This document shows positions 26,286 to 36,015 of a DNA stretch of 64,000 bases, piece by piece. Positions within the stretch are counted from its first letter, which is position 1; the number at the start of each line of letters is the position of its first letter. The stretch spans positions 894,742-958,741 of the forward strand of contig JACKQE010000001.1 in the NCBI GenBank assembly GCA_024233005.1, given 5' to 3'. The DNA comes from Akkermansiaceae bacterium. GTDB taxonomy: Bacteria > Verrucomicrobiota > Verrucomicrobiia > Verrucomicrobiales > DEV007. The position numbers and the translations under genes were made by a program. Under the pieces are notes generated by a model. It saw nothing but the letters and a program-made list of their open reading frames with translations. It did no database searches and had not been told where the DNA came from.

Positions 26286-28958
26286 TCAATCCCCGGCAGC
26301 CTTCCGGGGCGCTTCCTGACACCGGAACGCTTCGCTCCGGACTATTTCATGGATCAGCGTGCGAGCCCGGAAGCCATCCGCTTCTGCCGCCGCGGCGATC
26401 TTTTCGATGGCGGCGCTGTCATGGAATCGGGGCTCCCGACCCAGCGCATAGCCATAAAGTTGCCGCGCGAGATTCCTCACAAAGTCGCCCTTCCGGGACA
26501 GCAAATACTCCCGCAGGCCTTCGAGACCGTTGCAGGCCGATCCATCGGACAAGGTGGCCGAGGCATCAACCGGTTGGCCTGCCTCGGTGTCTCGCCAGCG
26601 GCCCGCGAGATCGAAATGCTCCAACGCAAAGCCCGGGGGATCGATCTGGTCATGACATCGCGCGCAAGACGGCCGGGTGCGGTGAAGGGCCAGTTCTTCG
26701 CGGAGGGTTCGTCCGCGGGCTTCTCCGGCATTGCCGGGCAACTGCCCGGCGGTGGGCAACGGCTCTCCGGGATCTTCTCCCAGCAGCACCTCCAGCACCC
26801 AGGCCCCCCGGCGGACCGGGTTGGTTCGGGCCGGTGAGGAGGTTGCGGTGAGGATGCCCGCCATGCCCAGCAGTCCGCCGCGGCGACGGTCTGGCAGGGA
26901 GATGCGTTGCAGTTTCGGACCAGTAACGCCGGGAATTCCGCAATGCCGGGCTAGAATGCCATTCATCCAGGAATGGCGGGAGTCGAGAAGCTCCAGAAGA
27001 CTGGTATTCTCCCGCACCAAAGACTTCCAGAAGGCACTGGGTTCTGCTCTCATCGCTTCGGCCAATGCGGACGTGAAACCCGGAAAAATGGCCGGATCCG
27101 GTTCCTGCCCGCGTCCCAGATCTCCGAGGCGCAGCCAGTCTATCAGGAAGTCGCCGAGAAACCGGTCGGCCTTGGGATCATCAAGGAGGCGGTCGGTTTC
27201 GCGATCCAACACGACCGGATCCGAGGTGAGCCGACCGGCATCCGCCTGAGCGTCGAGCAGGTTGTCGGGAAGGCTTTGCCAGAGGAAGTAGGAAAGCCTC
27301 GCGGCCAGTTGGTGGTTGGTCAACGGTGTTGTCCCTTGTTCTTCGGGGGGGTTGAATTCCGGGCGGTAGAGCAGGTGGGGCGAGAGCAGGATCGCGCTCA
27401 AACTGGCGCCTTTCGCTTCTTGCAGTGTGGCTCCCCGCGTCAGGGTCTCCTGATGGTGGGCCCTGAGCCGTTGCGTCTCTGTCGCCGTCACGGGGCGGCG
27501 CCAGGCGCGGCGGAGAAACATTTCCAGACTATCCGGCTGACCTGGTGCCGGAGTGGCAAAGTCGGGAGGGGTCATTGGAGTCGCTCCCTTGGGGACGATC
27601 GGACCGAGGATCTCCATCCGGTCGAGCCAGAGTTTGCCCTGGGTTTTCATCCAATCCTCCCAACGAACTGCCGACACCGCGTCAAGGAGGCGTTGGTTTT
27701 CAGCGAGACGCTCCGCGTTGGCGTTGCGCCAGAGCCGCTCAATGCCGACGATGGGCTGGCTGCTGCGGGCGGCCAGTTGCTCCAGGTAGCCCTGCTGGAG
27801 GACCTGCTTTTGCCTGGCATATTTGCGGAACCGGTCGATTTCCCGGGGATCCCCTCCAGGTCCGAGCAGGCGCAACCAAACATAATAGGCCTGACCGGAC
27901 CTTGCCTGGGCATTCAGGGCTTCTCTGGATTGGCGGACCCCGTCCGGCTCCGGATCCATGAATGGCGGGAGAACGGGAGCTTCCCGGTCACCGGTAGCCT
28001 CTGCGAGGCGGGTCACATCCGGCGGTAGCGGAGTTTGAGGCACCAGATTCTGGTTCTGCCACGCCAAGTCATGGCTGCCCCGCGACAAGAACGTCTCCAC
28101 GACGATCTCACTGGCTCGGCCGACCGTCCCAGAGGGCACTGGCGCCACTGCCAGAGTCTCTCCGGCATCGGTGATCCGCAACTCCGTGGCCAGTCCCAAG
28201 GCGGCGGCCTGGTGAGTGAAGCGGTAATACCCGTCCACCGGCACCACCACCGTGGCCGAAAGTTCCTGGTTCGGGTGCGCCAACACTAACCCGCCTTCGT
28301 GTGGCTGAAGCTTGGGCTCGGAACGTGGCATTTCCTCGGCCTCGGCCTTCCAGATCAGGGTGGGGGGATTTTCCAGGGCGAGCCAGCCAGTTACCGCTCT
28401 TTCCGTGGTGCTCATCCAGGCTTCAAACTGGGGCGCCGTCATATCGAGCGCCTCCCGGTCATTCCGGAAACCACTGGGACCGGGCCCGTCTTCGGGAAGG
28501 GAAGCCCCCGCGTGAAGATCAATCCCCATCAGATCTGCCAGCGTGTGGTTGAATTCCATGCGGGTCAGGCGGGGCAGGGTGACCCGGCCGGGACGCTGGA
28601 ACCGCGCGGCACCGGCCGATCCAAGAAGATTCTGCACCGCCCGGGTGAAGGCCGTCATTTCCGGCGCCGGGGGCGGTGCTCCTTTGGGAGGCATTTCGCC
28701 TGTCGCGGTCAGCTCCAGAGCCTGATGCCAAATCCGTGCCTTCTTCAGCAAATCGGTTTCCGTGTGGAAGGTTCGGAAATCCAGCCGGGCCTCCGTTTTC
28801 TCCTCTCCATGACATTTCACGCAATACCGGTCGAGAAAGGTGGTGATCGCCGGTGGCAGGGGTTCTGCTCGCGCGCCTCCCGGACAAAAGGCCGCCAGAA
28901 CCGCCAAAAAGACGGGCAGAGCCCGGGAGGGCGCGGGGCGGGGGATCGGGGGGTCCAT
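26286..28958 (-). CDS. Planctomycete-type cytochrome c protein, DUF1587/1595/1592/1588/1585
   Basis: The 890-residue exported protein starts with a signal peptide (about 1-31). An N-terminal c-type heme motif, CVKCHG, follows. Then come the DUF1587 block (RLTRMEFNHTLADLMGI), a DUF1595 block (FLRRAWRRPVTATE), DUF1592 (LAARLSYFLWQSLPD), DUF1588 (RRGGLLGMAGILTATS) and DUF1585 near the end, with a second heme-like motif CARCHDQIDPPGFALE. The role of these proteins is unproven; they are thought to be envelope redox proteins. ATG 28958 starts the signal peptide; the longer frame to 29210 would run through the glutaredoxin gene. Usually a DUF1552 gene is adjacent; none is here. Confidence 0.88.
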   Translation of the reverse strand: MDPPIPRPAPSRALPVFLAVLAAFCPGGARAEPLPPAITTFLDRYCVKCHGEEKTEARLDFRTFHTETDLLKKARIWHQALELTATGEMPPKGAPPPAPEMTAFTRAVQNLLGSAGAARFQRPGRVTLPRLTRMEFNHTLADLMGIDLHAGASLPEDGPGPSGFRNDREALDMTAPQFEAWMSTTERAVTGWLALENPPTLIWKAEAEEMPRSEPKLQPHEGGLVLAHPNQELSATVVVPVDGYYRFTHQAAALGLATELRITDAGETLAVAPVPSGTVGRASEIVVETFLSRGSHDLAWQNQNLVPQTPLPPDVTRLAEATGDREAPVLPPFMDPEPDGVRQSREALNAQARSGQAYYVWLRLLGPGGDPREIDRFRKYARQKQVLQQGYLEQLAARSSQPIVGIERLWRNANAERLAENQRLLDAVSAVRWEDWMKTQGKLWLDRMEILGPIVPKGATPMTPPDFATPAPGQPDSLEMFLRRAWRRPVTATETQRLRAHHQETLTRGATLQEAKGASLSAILLSPHLLYRPEFNPPEEQGTTPLTNHQLAARLSYFLWQSLPDNLLDAQADAGRLTSDPVVLDRETDRLLDDPKADRFLGDFLIDWLRLGDLGRGQEPDPAIFPGFTSALAEAMRAEPSAFWKSLVRENTSLLELLDSRHSWMNGILARHCGIPGVTGPKLQRISLPDRRRGGLLGMAGILTATSSPARTNPVRRGAWVLEVLLGEDPGEPLPTAGQLPGNAGEARGRTLREELALHRTRPSCARCHDQIDPPGFALEHFDLAGRWRDTEAGQPVDASATLSDGSACNGLEGLREYLLSRKGDFVRNLARQLYGYALGREPRFHDSAAIEKIAAAAEADGFRARTLIHEIVRSEAFRCQEAPRKAAGD

Positions 28959-29054
28959 GAGGAAACGGTGGCTCCTTACTATCGTTCCTGGGCCCGGGCT
29001 GTCCAGCCCCCAAGGCCTGGCTTGCTGCGGCGCGTTTTGCGACGACAATGTGGC

Positions 29055-29306
29055 ATGTCCCAGATCACTCCCACGATTTTTGTGAAAACCGGCTGCCCCT
29101 GGTGCGATGAAGTGCTCGACTATTTCGATTCCCATCATCTGCCCTATGAGAAAGTCACCGTCAGCGGGAATCCCGGCGCGATGAAGGCCATGGTGGCATT
29201 GTCCGGTCAATCAAAGGCTCCCACCATGGACTGGGACGGGGAGGTGCTTGCCGATTTCGGGGTGGATGAGCTGGTCCCTTTCCTCCGCGCCCACGGCATT
29301 TCCTGA
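29055..29306 (+). CDS. Glutaredoxin-like protein
   Basis: The 83-residue protein has the thioredoxin fold of small glutaredoxins. The redox motif CPWC is at 14-17 after a short beta strand, and SKAPTMDWDGEVLADF holds the cis-Pro region and second glutathione-side contact. The frame is open far upstream (to 28299), but that extension is antisense to the cytochrome gene, so ATG 29055 is the start. It heads a three-gene + strand group. Confidence 0.88.
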   Translation: MSQITPTIFVKTGCPWCDEVLDYFDSHHLPYEKVTVSGNPGAMKAMVALSGQSKAPTMDWDGEVLADFGVDELVPFLRAHGIS

Positions 29307-29338
29307 AGGCCACAGCGCGTTGTCCTTTCCTCCCCGCC

Positions 29339-30112
29339 ATGGACCGGTCCACTTTCCTCCAGCGGCTGCGGGAGGAAATGTCCTCTCCCACACCACCTCT
29401 CGTGGTTTGCGAGGGTCGCCACACGGTTGAGGCCGCGCTGGCGGGAGGCTGGGTCTGCCTCGGAATCGGCCTCAGTGAGGGCTCCACCTGGGAACCTCCC
29501 CCGGGTCCCAATATCCACCGGATGCCCGAAGCCGCTCTCGCCGACGCGATGGGCTATGATTTTCACCGTGGCGTCGTGGCTTTGGTGGAGCGCCCTCTTG
29601 GGACTGCCGCCGACTTGGGAGCCTGGATGGACCAGGCAACGGCTCCTTGGACTCTCGTGCTCTGCCCCTGTCTCGCCGATGCCGCCAATGTCGGCGCCAT
29701 CGTCCGGAATTCTGCCGCCTTGGGTGCCGATGGGGTTGTTATCGGGCAGCGCGGGGCCTCACCGCTCGCCCGCAAGGCCATCCGGGCCTCTTCGGGCGCC
29801 TTCTTTCGTCTTCCTCTCTGGTGCTGCGATCCCTTTGAGGCGGCTGGTCTGGCTCGACAGCGCAGTGCTCGCGTCATCGGCACCGCCCTGGAGAAGCGCG
29901 CCGTTCCGCTGGAGCGTTACCCTGCGCCGGTTGGCTCGTGGTTGCTCATCGTCGGTGCCGAGGCCGGAGGATTGAATGCGGATTGGTGCGCCTTCTGCGA
30001 TGATCTCGTCAGTATTCCCATGGCTGCCGGGGTCGACTCTCTCAATGTGGCCGCTGCCACCGCGATTTTTCTCTGGGACCTTCGCCACCGTTCCCGGGCC
30101 ACACTCTCATGA
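29339..30112 (+). CDS. SpoU/TrmH-family RNA 2'-O-methyltransferase
   Basis: The 257-residue protein has a short N-terminal substrate-binding region and a SPOUT methyltransferase domain. The three SpoU motifs are present: DAANVGAIVRNSAALGADGV, then LLIVGAEAGGL, then IPMAAGVDSLNVAAATAI, which forms the SAM-binding knot. The RNA target (tRNA or rRNA) cannot be told from sequence. Its stop overlaps the next start (ATGA). Confidence 0.92.
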   Translation: MDRSTFLQRLREEMSSPTPPLVVCEGRHTVEAALAGGWVCLGIGLSEGSTWEPPPGPNIHRMPEAALADAMGYDFHRGVVALVERPLGTAADLGAWMDQATAPWTLVLCPCLADAANVGAIVRNSAALGADGVVIGQRGASPLARKAIRASSGAFFRLPLWCCDPFEAAGLARQRSARVIGTALEKRAVPLERYPAPVGSWLLIVGAEAGGLNADWCAFCDDLVSIPMAAGVDSLNVAAATAIFLWDLRHRSRATLS

Positions 30113-30990
30113 ACCCGAGCTTGCCGCCTTTCGTTACCCTCACTCATCCCGTTGCCGGTTATCCGGTCTATGAGATCGACCATCCCATCGTGCGTGCCCG
30201 TGTTGCCGGGCACGGCGCCCACCTGATGGAGTGGCAACCGGCCGGGCACGATCCGGTGCTCTACCTCAGCCCCCAAGCGGTGATGCGCCCCGGGAAAGCC
30301 ATCCGGGGCGGTGTCCCGGTCTGCTGGCCGTGGTTCAATGCTCATCCCGACAGGGCCGATTTGCCATCGCATGGGTTGGCCCGGACGCGTTTCTGGGAGC
30401 CCGTTTCCTGCCTTTCCACTGACACTGGCGTCGAACTGGTCTTCACGCTGGCCGATGATGATCACACTCGCGCTCTCTGGCCCTGCGAGTTCCGCCTGAC
30501 GTTGCGGATGCAGTTGGGCACGGATCTGCATCTTTCACTGCGGACGGAGAACCTTGGTCCGGAAGCCTTCGGGATCACCGAAGCTCTGCACAGCTATCTC
30601 GCGGTGGGTGACATCCGGCGGACCCGGATAGAAGGCCTCGACGAAGCAACCTATGTCGACACCGTGGGACTGGCGACCGGCCGCATCCAGTCGGGCGCGG
30701 TGGAGTTTTCCGGGGAGGTGGATCGGATCTACACCAGTCACGGACCGGTGACCGTCCAGGACGCCTCGGGCAGGCGCGAGGTGCTGGTCGAGAATACGGG
30801 CAGCGGCTCGGTCGTGGTGTGGAATCCCTGGATCGAGAAAGCGAAGGCCCTCGCGGATCTGCCGGACGAGGATTTCGGCAGCTTTGTCTGTGTCGAGACC
30901 GCCAACGTCGGAGCCGCCCGGGTCATCGTGCCGCCCGGGGGGCACCATGAGATGGGTTTGAGGATCTCGGTGCAGCGGATTGCTGAATGA
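30109..30990 (+). CDS. D-hexose-6-phosphate mutarotase (YeaD-type aldose epimerase)
   Basis: The 293-residue cytosolic beta-sandwich enzyme of the aldose-1-epimerase superfamily interconverts anomers of hexose-6-phosphates. Motifs include IRGGVPVCWPWF, then LPSHGLARTRFW (catalytic His), EALHSYLAVGDI and VVWNPWIEKAKALADL. The last is typical of the YeaD branch. It overlaps the SpoU gene by 4 bp, suggesting co-translation, though no functional link is evident. Confidence 0.92.
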   Translation: MNPSLPPFVTLTHPVAGYPVYEIDHPIVRARVAGHGAHLMEWQPAGHDPVLYLSPQAVMRPGKAIRGGVPVCWPWFNAHPDRADLPSHGLARTRFWEPVSCLSTDTGVELVFTLADDDHTRALWPCEFRLTLRMQLGTDLHLSLRTENLGPEAFGITEALHSYLAVGDIRRTRIEGLDEATYVDTVGLATGRIQSGAVEFSGEVDRIYTSHGPVTVQDASGRREVLVENTGSGSVVVWNPWIEKAKALADLPDEDFGSFVCVETANVGAARVIVPPGGHHEMGLRISVQRIAE

Positions 30991-31021
30991 GTCCGGCTTC
31001 CGGGTTTCCTGCCATCGCGGT

Positions 31022-32671
31022 TCAGGGCCGCGGAAGCGCCGGAGGTTCCGCGAGGGCCTCCCGGAGTCCGAACTGACGCAACATCTCGGCATCGTGACCG
31101 TAGATGTCCTGATCGAAGCGCACCCGGCCGTCGTCCATGATGGTGCTGGTCCAGTAGATCAGATAAACCGGGATGGGTGATTTTAGGTCCACTTTCCGGT
31201 TGGGTTGTTTGGCGTCCCGCATGGCATTCTGGATGCTTTCCAGATTCCAGTCACCGTTCGCTTTCAAAACGAAATCAGCGAGTTCATCGGGACGGGAGAC
31301 CCTGACACAACCATGGCTGAAATCACGGTCTGTCGCTTTGAAGAGATCATGGTTCGGGGTGTCATGGAGATAGACTGAGTTGTCGTTGGGAAAAATGAAC
31401 TTCACCAGGCCGAGGGCATTCTGTGACCCGGTGCCCTGACGGATGTTGAGATCTCCGGCAGCCACTTTGGCGAGGTTCTCCGGGGTTGCTGGCAGGACTT
31501 TGTCAGGGGCCACGCCATAGGACGGAACGACCTCGTAGTTTCCTGCCGCCACGTATCCGGGATCCTTCAATGCCGCCGGCACGACCTCGTTGCGGGCAAT
31601 GGTCAGCGGCACATTCCAGTAGGGACGGAAATACAAGTAGCGCATCTTTCCATGGAAAACCGGAGTCTGGTGCAATCCCTTGATGCCAACGATGACCCGC
31701 ATGGTGTCGAGAGACTGTCCACCAGAGAACAGTCGCAGGGCGTTTTCCGCAATGTTGACCTCCAGATGGGGCGTGGTTTCATAGTCCCGGGGCATCCAGC
31801 GGAGCCGGTCGAGATTGATGATCAAGCTTTCCAGTCGGTGACTGATCGGATGGTTCAATTCAGTCAGGGTTTGCGGACCGATGACTGCATCGGGCTCGAT
31901 CCCGTGGCGGAACTGGTAGGACTTGAGACCCACCGCCGTCTCCGGATCGATGACCTTGAATCGGCTCTTGGGCCCACCCGAGGCGAGGTCTCCTTCTGCC
32001 TGGAGCCTTGCCCGCAGCAGGGGAATGTCCGAGTAGGGATCACCGGGACCAATTGCTTTGGGAGGAGGGGGCAACGCTTTCCAGCCCCCCTGCCGGGCGA
32101 TTTCGCGGTACCGGGCGAGGGTGGTGACCAGTTCCCGGTAGCGTGGATCCCGGGGCGGTGCCTCGGTGTCCAACCAGCGGGCGAATTTCCCGGGCCCCTG
32201 CCTCAGGGCCTCGTTGAGCATGGCAGCGGGAGTGACTGTCCGGGGGATTGCTTCCCATTTGGCATGCACCGTGAGGGGATCGACGAACCCGTAGGCGAGG
32301 CTTTGCACGGCATAGAGGGCGAGCCGGGTGGTGGTGATTTCGAGCCGGGCCGCAGCCGTGGCGGAAGGTGATTGTCCCTGCCAGCTGCGGTTCCAGGCTT
32401 CGAGATGGAACAACTCGGGAGGCAGCCCGTGGCGGTCAAGTCCGGCGATGAATTCGGTGAGGCCTTTCAGGTATTCGGCATTCCAGACTGGTTCAAAATT
32501 CCGCCCGGCATACCATTTTTTGATGACTTCCGGTTCGCTTTCCAACTGGCGTTGCACTTCCGCCACGACCTCCTGCGGAGCCCGTTTCTGAGCGGGCGGT
32601 TCTTGGCCTTTCCCCAAGGTAACCAGAAGGAAAGTGGCCAGAAGACAGAGGGATCGGGGAAAGACATTCAT
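31022..32671 (-). CDS. L,D-transpeptidase, LdtD/YcbB type
   Basis: The 549-residue exported enzyme cross-links peptidoglycan (3-3 bonds) or attaches proteins to it. A signal peptide covers about 1-20. The N-terminal scaffold follows, then a peptidoglycan-binding-like segment (VGLKSYQFRHGIEPDAVIG), then the YkuD catalytic domain with SHGCVRV; H453 and C455 are the catalytic pair. The large insertions and scaffold place it with E. coli YcbB, not small YkuD proteins. ATG 32671 was chosen because it starts the signal peptide; the upstream 89 codons lack export features. Confidence 0.92.
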   Translation of the reverse strand: MNVFPRSLCLLATFLLVTLGKGQEPPAQKRAPQEVVAEVQRQLESEPEVIKKWYAGRNFEPVWNAEYLKGLTEFIAGLDRHGLPPELFHLEAWNRSWQGQSPSATAAARLEITTTRLALYAVQSLAYGFVDPLTVHAKWEAIPRTVTPAAMLNEALRQGPGKFARWLDTEAPPRDPRYRELVTTLARYREIARQGGWKALPPPPKAIGPGDPYSDIPLLRARLQAEGDLASGGPKSRFKVIDPETAVGLKSYQFRHGIEPDAVIGPQTLTELNHPISHRLESLIINLDRLRWMPRDYETTPHLEVNIAENALRLFSGGQSLDTMRVIVGIKGLHQTPVFHGKMRYLYFRPYWNVPLTIARNEVVPAALKDPGYVAAGNYEVVPSYGVAPDKVLPATPENLAKVAAGDLNIRQGTGSQNALGLVKFIFPNDNSVYLHDTPNHDLFKATDRDFSHGCVRVSRPDELADFVLKANGDWNLESIQNAMRDAKQPNRKVDLKSPIPVYLIYWTSTIMDDGRVRFDQDIYGHDAEMLRQFGLREALAEPPALPRP

Positions 32672-32931
32672 CAGGGAGTTTCCAAGGATACCACCGATGT
32701 CGCCCGAACGCGACCCGTCTGCTGAGGAAGCTGGCAAAGACCGACCGACTTGGAGTGGATTCGGAAGGGAGCGCACCGGTCCCACCGGAGGAATTCTGTC
32801 AGGCACGGCAGGTCCCTGGCCCGGTGGGTTCCTATGTCCGGAAACCATCGGAAGAGCCGACAGACGCGCCTTCGAAAGCAGGATAGGACGCGAAGCTCGG
32901 GAGAAGGTGTCGGTAAAAGCAGACGGCCTGT

Positions 32932-34437
32932 TCACCAATCATCCGTGCGGAAAGGGGAGGTCGGCAGATCCGCGCCGTTGTACAGATTGAACTTGGGATC
33001 GTCTTCCCAGGCATATCTCACGGCGACAGGATGAGGGACGTCGGGGCTGCTGATGATGACCCTGCCGCCGTCGATGCGCGCCTTGGCGGTGTGCCATTGC
33101 TTGTCCTCCCCCGCAATCTGGAACCCGGTTACCTCCCCGCCTCCTTTGGCCTGCAGTCCGTCGGCATGGTCAAAACTGACCACGATTTCGGACCCCTGCA
33201 CTTCGTGACCTGCTGGGAGCGGGCCGCTGAAGGCGAGATCCCGGCCATAAACGCGGGCCAAAGCCCAGAGCCCGAGCCGCCGGCCGACTTCCTGCTTGTT
33301 TTGCGGGTGGATATTGGTGGATTCGCCAAGATCAAGGGCGACGGCCATGCCCGTGTTCGGCACGGCGAGAGTTTTCAGCATGCTTTCGCGGACCTCGCGC
33401 CATCCGAGGAATCGTTCGTTGTGGAAATTGGGCAACTGAACCCAGGCGAATGGCAAATCGCCCCGGCCCCAGCGGGTCCGCCAATCCTTGATGAGCAGGG
33501 GCAACTGCTTCGCATAGAGCTTCCCTCCGTCGACAGTGAAGGCATTCGACTCTCCCTGGTACCAGATGGCTCCCCGGATTCCGTAACCGACCAGCGGAGC
33601 GATCTTGCCGTTGAAAAGGTTCCCGGGACCCGAGGCTCGGGGGTCGGTGTTGGGATTGGGAGGATTCGGTGCTTTCGAGCCCTCCGCTTTCGCTTTGGCC
33701 ACCGCTTCCTTCCAACCGGCGATTTCTTTTTCCTTGGCAGCTTTGGCGGCCGCTGGATCGTATCGTTTCATGACCGCGTCGAGAGAGTCAAAGCGGGCTT
33801 TCATTTCGGGCAGGGTTCGCTGGGCTTCGGGACTGATCCACGATTCGATCGGAGTCCCGCCGACGCAGGAAACGATCAAGCCGACGGGTTTGCCAAGTTC
33901 CTGGTGCAGGTGGCGTCCGAAGAAATACGCGGTGGCAGAAAACGAGGCAATCGTCTCGGGACTGCAGACCAACCATTGGCCCCGCCCCTGTGACTGAGGT
34001 TCCCCAGCACCGCCGGAGGCTTCGTAAAACATGCGGAGGGCGGGGTGGTTGGCGGCGGGTTGCTCCTTCCCAAAGTCCTGTGCCTGGGGCACCTTCCATG
34101 CCATGTTGGACTGACCTGAGCAGAGCCAGACTTCCCCGATGAGCACGTCTTGGACAGTGAGGGTGTTTGTTCCCTGAACGGTCATGGTCAGTGCTTCGCG
34201 GGAGGTGAGTCCGGCAAGTTTGACCGACCATGTTCCGTCCGGGCCCGTCGTGGTGGTCTGGGTTTGCCCCCCGATGGAGACGGTGACCGGCTCGCCGGGT
34301 GCAGCCCACCCCCAGACGGGGTTGGAGAGATCGGATTGGAGCACCATGTGGTCGGAGAAGACAGCCGGCAGGGTGACCCCGGCACGACCCGTGACGGCAA
34401 GGCAGAGGGTGAACAGGAGGAGAGCAGGGGTTTTCAT
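32932..34437 (-). CDS. Sialate O-acetylesterase-family SGNH hydrolase
   Basis: The 501-residue exported esterase likely removes acetyl groups from sialic acids or other sugars. A signal peptide covers 1-19, and an Ig-like N-terminal domain follows. The nucleophile motif is WLCSGQSNM. Further family motifs are GAIWYQGESNA and the His block GESTNIHPQNKQEVG. A beta domain closes the protein. A linker of about 40 residues rich in Ala, Lys and Pro (near 215-255) interrupts the hydrolase domain. It precedes no obvious sialidase, so the true substrate may be a plant or algal glycan ester. Confidence 0.9.
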   Translation of the reverse strand: MKTPALLLFTLCLAVTGRAGVTLPAVFSDHMVLQSDLSNPVWGWAAPGEPVTVSIGGQTQTTTTGPDGTWSVKLAGLTSREALTMTVQGTNTLTVQDVLIGEVWLCSGQSNMAWKVPQAQDFGKEQPAANHPALRMFYEASGGAGEPQSQGRGQWLVCSPETIASFSATAYFFGRHLHQELGKPVGLIVSCVGGTPIESWISPEAQRTLPEMKARFDSLDAVMKRYDPAAAKAAKEKEIAGWKEAVAKAKAEGSKAPNPPNPNTDPRASGPGNLFNGKIAPLVGYGIRGAIWYQGESNAFTVDGGKLYAKQLPLLIKDWRTRWGRGDLPFAWVQLPNFHNERFLGWREVRESMLKTLAVPNTGMAVALDLGESTNIHPQNKQEVGRRLGLWALARVYGRDLAFSGPLPAGHEVQGSEIVVSFDHADGLQAKGGGEVTGFQIAGEDKQWHTAKARIDGGRVIISSPDVPHPVAVRYAWEDDPKFNLYNGADLPTSPFRTDDW

Positions 34438-34542
34438 GGAGAAAGGCGGATGGTGGAAGCATTCACGGCGAACGGACCGCATCCGGCGGACCGGCCCTGA
34501 ACGAGTGGGAAGACACCCGGAGAATTACCCGAATGGGGCGCA

Positions 34543-36015
34543 TCATGCCAGCACTTCCTGAATCACATTCCCTTCGACATTGGTGAGCCGCCTCTCAATG
34601 CCATTGTGGAAAAAGGTCAGTCTTTCGTGGTCGATCCCGAGCAGATGCAGGATCGTTGCGTTGAAATCATACAGGGGATGGATGTTCTGCACCGCTCTGC
34701 GCCCCAATTCATCAGTCACGCCATGGCTGACGCCCGGCTTCACCCCCGCGCCGGTCAACCAGCAGGTGAAGCCGTCTGGATTGTGGTCCCTTCCCTTAGC
34801 GCCTTTCTGGAACATCGGCATCCGGCCAAACTCGGTGCACCAGACGACCAGCGTGTCCTCCAGCAACCCGCGCTCCCTCATGTCCCGAATCAAGGCGGCC
34901 GTCGGTTGATCCAGGATGCCGGCATGGACATCGTACTGCTCTTTCAAGGCGCTGTGGCCATCCCAATTGAGCTTGCCGGCACTGGCGTAGGCCCCGTTGA
35001 AAAGTTGCACAAAACGGACCCCCCGTTCGATCAGTCGGCGGGCGAGGATGCAGTTGCGGGCGTAGGCGGCTTTGGTCGGGTTCGATGCGTCATCCGCCCC
35101 GTAGCGTTTGAGAAGGTGGGTGGGCTCAGTGGAGAGATCGCCGATCTCCGGCACACTCAACTGCATCCTGGCAGCGAGTTCGTAACTGGCTATGCGGGCG
35201 GCGAGTTTTCCATCTCCCGGGTTTTTCTCCAAATGGCGGGCGTTCATCCTTTGCAATAGGGATCGGGCGGCCTGGTCGCGGGAACCGGTGATGGCTGCCG
35301 GAGGCGTGAGATGCCGGATCGGTTCGCTGGCGCTGAAGGGCGTGCCCTGAAACTCGGCCGGCAAAAATCCAGGGCCCCAGTTGTTGACACTGGCTTGCGG
35401 CACGCCGCGGGGATCGGGGATGGAGACGAAGGCCGGCAGATCCCTGTTTTCAGTGCCCAGCGCGTAGGTCACCCAGCCTCCCATGCTGGGAAACCCGTCC
35501 TGCACAAACCCGGTGGAGAGAAAGTTTTCCGCCGGACCGTGGGTGTTCGACTTGCTGGTCAGTGAGTGAATGAAGGCGATCTCATCGGTCAGCTCCGCAA
35601 GATGGGGGATCATGTCCGACACCCATTTCCCGGTCTGTCCCCGTTGCCGGAAGGCATATTGGGGCCGTGCCAGATTGCCTGCCGGCCCTTGGAATGTCAC
35701 CGCCGGTCCGCCGACGAGGGGTTTGCCATCTTGTTTGATGAGTTCCGGTTTGTAGTCCCAAGTCTCCAGCTGGCTGACCGCTCCGGCGCAAAATACCACT
35801 AGTACATTCTTCGCTTTCGCAGGATGGTGCGGCAGTCTGGGGGCATAGGGTTGCGCCGGATCAATCAAGGGCCGCTCCGCTGCGAGCAGTCCTTCCGCTC
35901 CGAGCAGTTGCGTGAGCGCGATTGAGCCGAGGGCCGTGGCGGACTGTCCCAAAAAGTGCCTCCGGTCGAGGAGATGACGGCCGTTTGGGGTGAGATGTTC
36001 GGCGGGATCAGTCAT
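34543..36015 (-). CDS. DUF1501 protein with a Tat-like signal
   Basis: The 490-residue protein is an alkaline-phosphatase-superfamily relative found in thousands of planctomycete and verrucomicrobial genomes. The N-terminus has a Tat-like motif, [18 protein letters not shown]. Typical family segments are [14 protein letters not shown], then [23 protein letters not shown], and [20 protein letters not shown]. The catalytic role is not established. Its ATG overlaps the stop of the DUF1549/DUF1553 gene (4 bp), the standard co-transcribed pair for these families. Confidence 0.92.
   Translation of the reverse strand: MTDPAEHLTPNGRHLLDRRHFLGQSATALGSIALTQLLGAEGLLAAERPLIDPAQPYAPRLPHHPAKAKNVLVVFCAGAVSQLETWDYKPELIKQDGKPLVGGPAVTFQGPAGNLARPQYAFRQRGQTGKWVSDMIPHLAELTDEIAFIHSLTSKSNTHGPAENFLSTGFVQDGFPSMGGWVTYALGTENRDLPAFVSIPDPRGVPQASVNNWGPGFLPAEFQGTPFSASEPIRHLTPPAAITGSRDQAARSLLQRMNARHLEKNPGDGKLAARIASYELAARMQLSVPEIGDLSTEPTHLLKRYGADDASNPTKAAYARNCILARRLIERGVRFVQLFNGAYASAGKLNWDGHSALKEQYDVHAGILDQPTAALIRDMRERGLLEDTLVVWCTEFGRMPMFQKGAKGRDHNPDGFTCWLTGAGVKPGVSHGVTDELGRRAVQNIHPLYDFNATILHLLGIDHERLTFFHNGIERRLTNVEGNVIQEVLA

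Noticed and set aside
28959..29210. N-terminal extension of the cytochrome c protein to 29210
   Set aside because: It would overlap the glutaredoxin gene in antisense and hide the signal peptide that starts at 28958.
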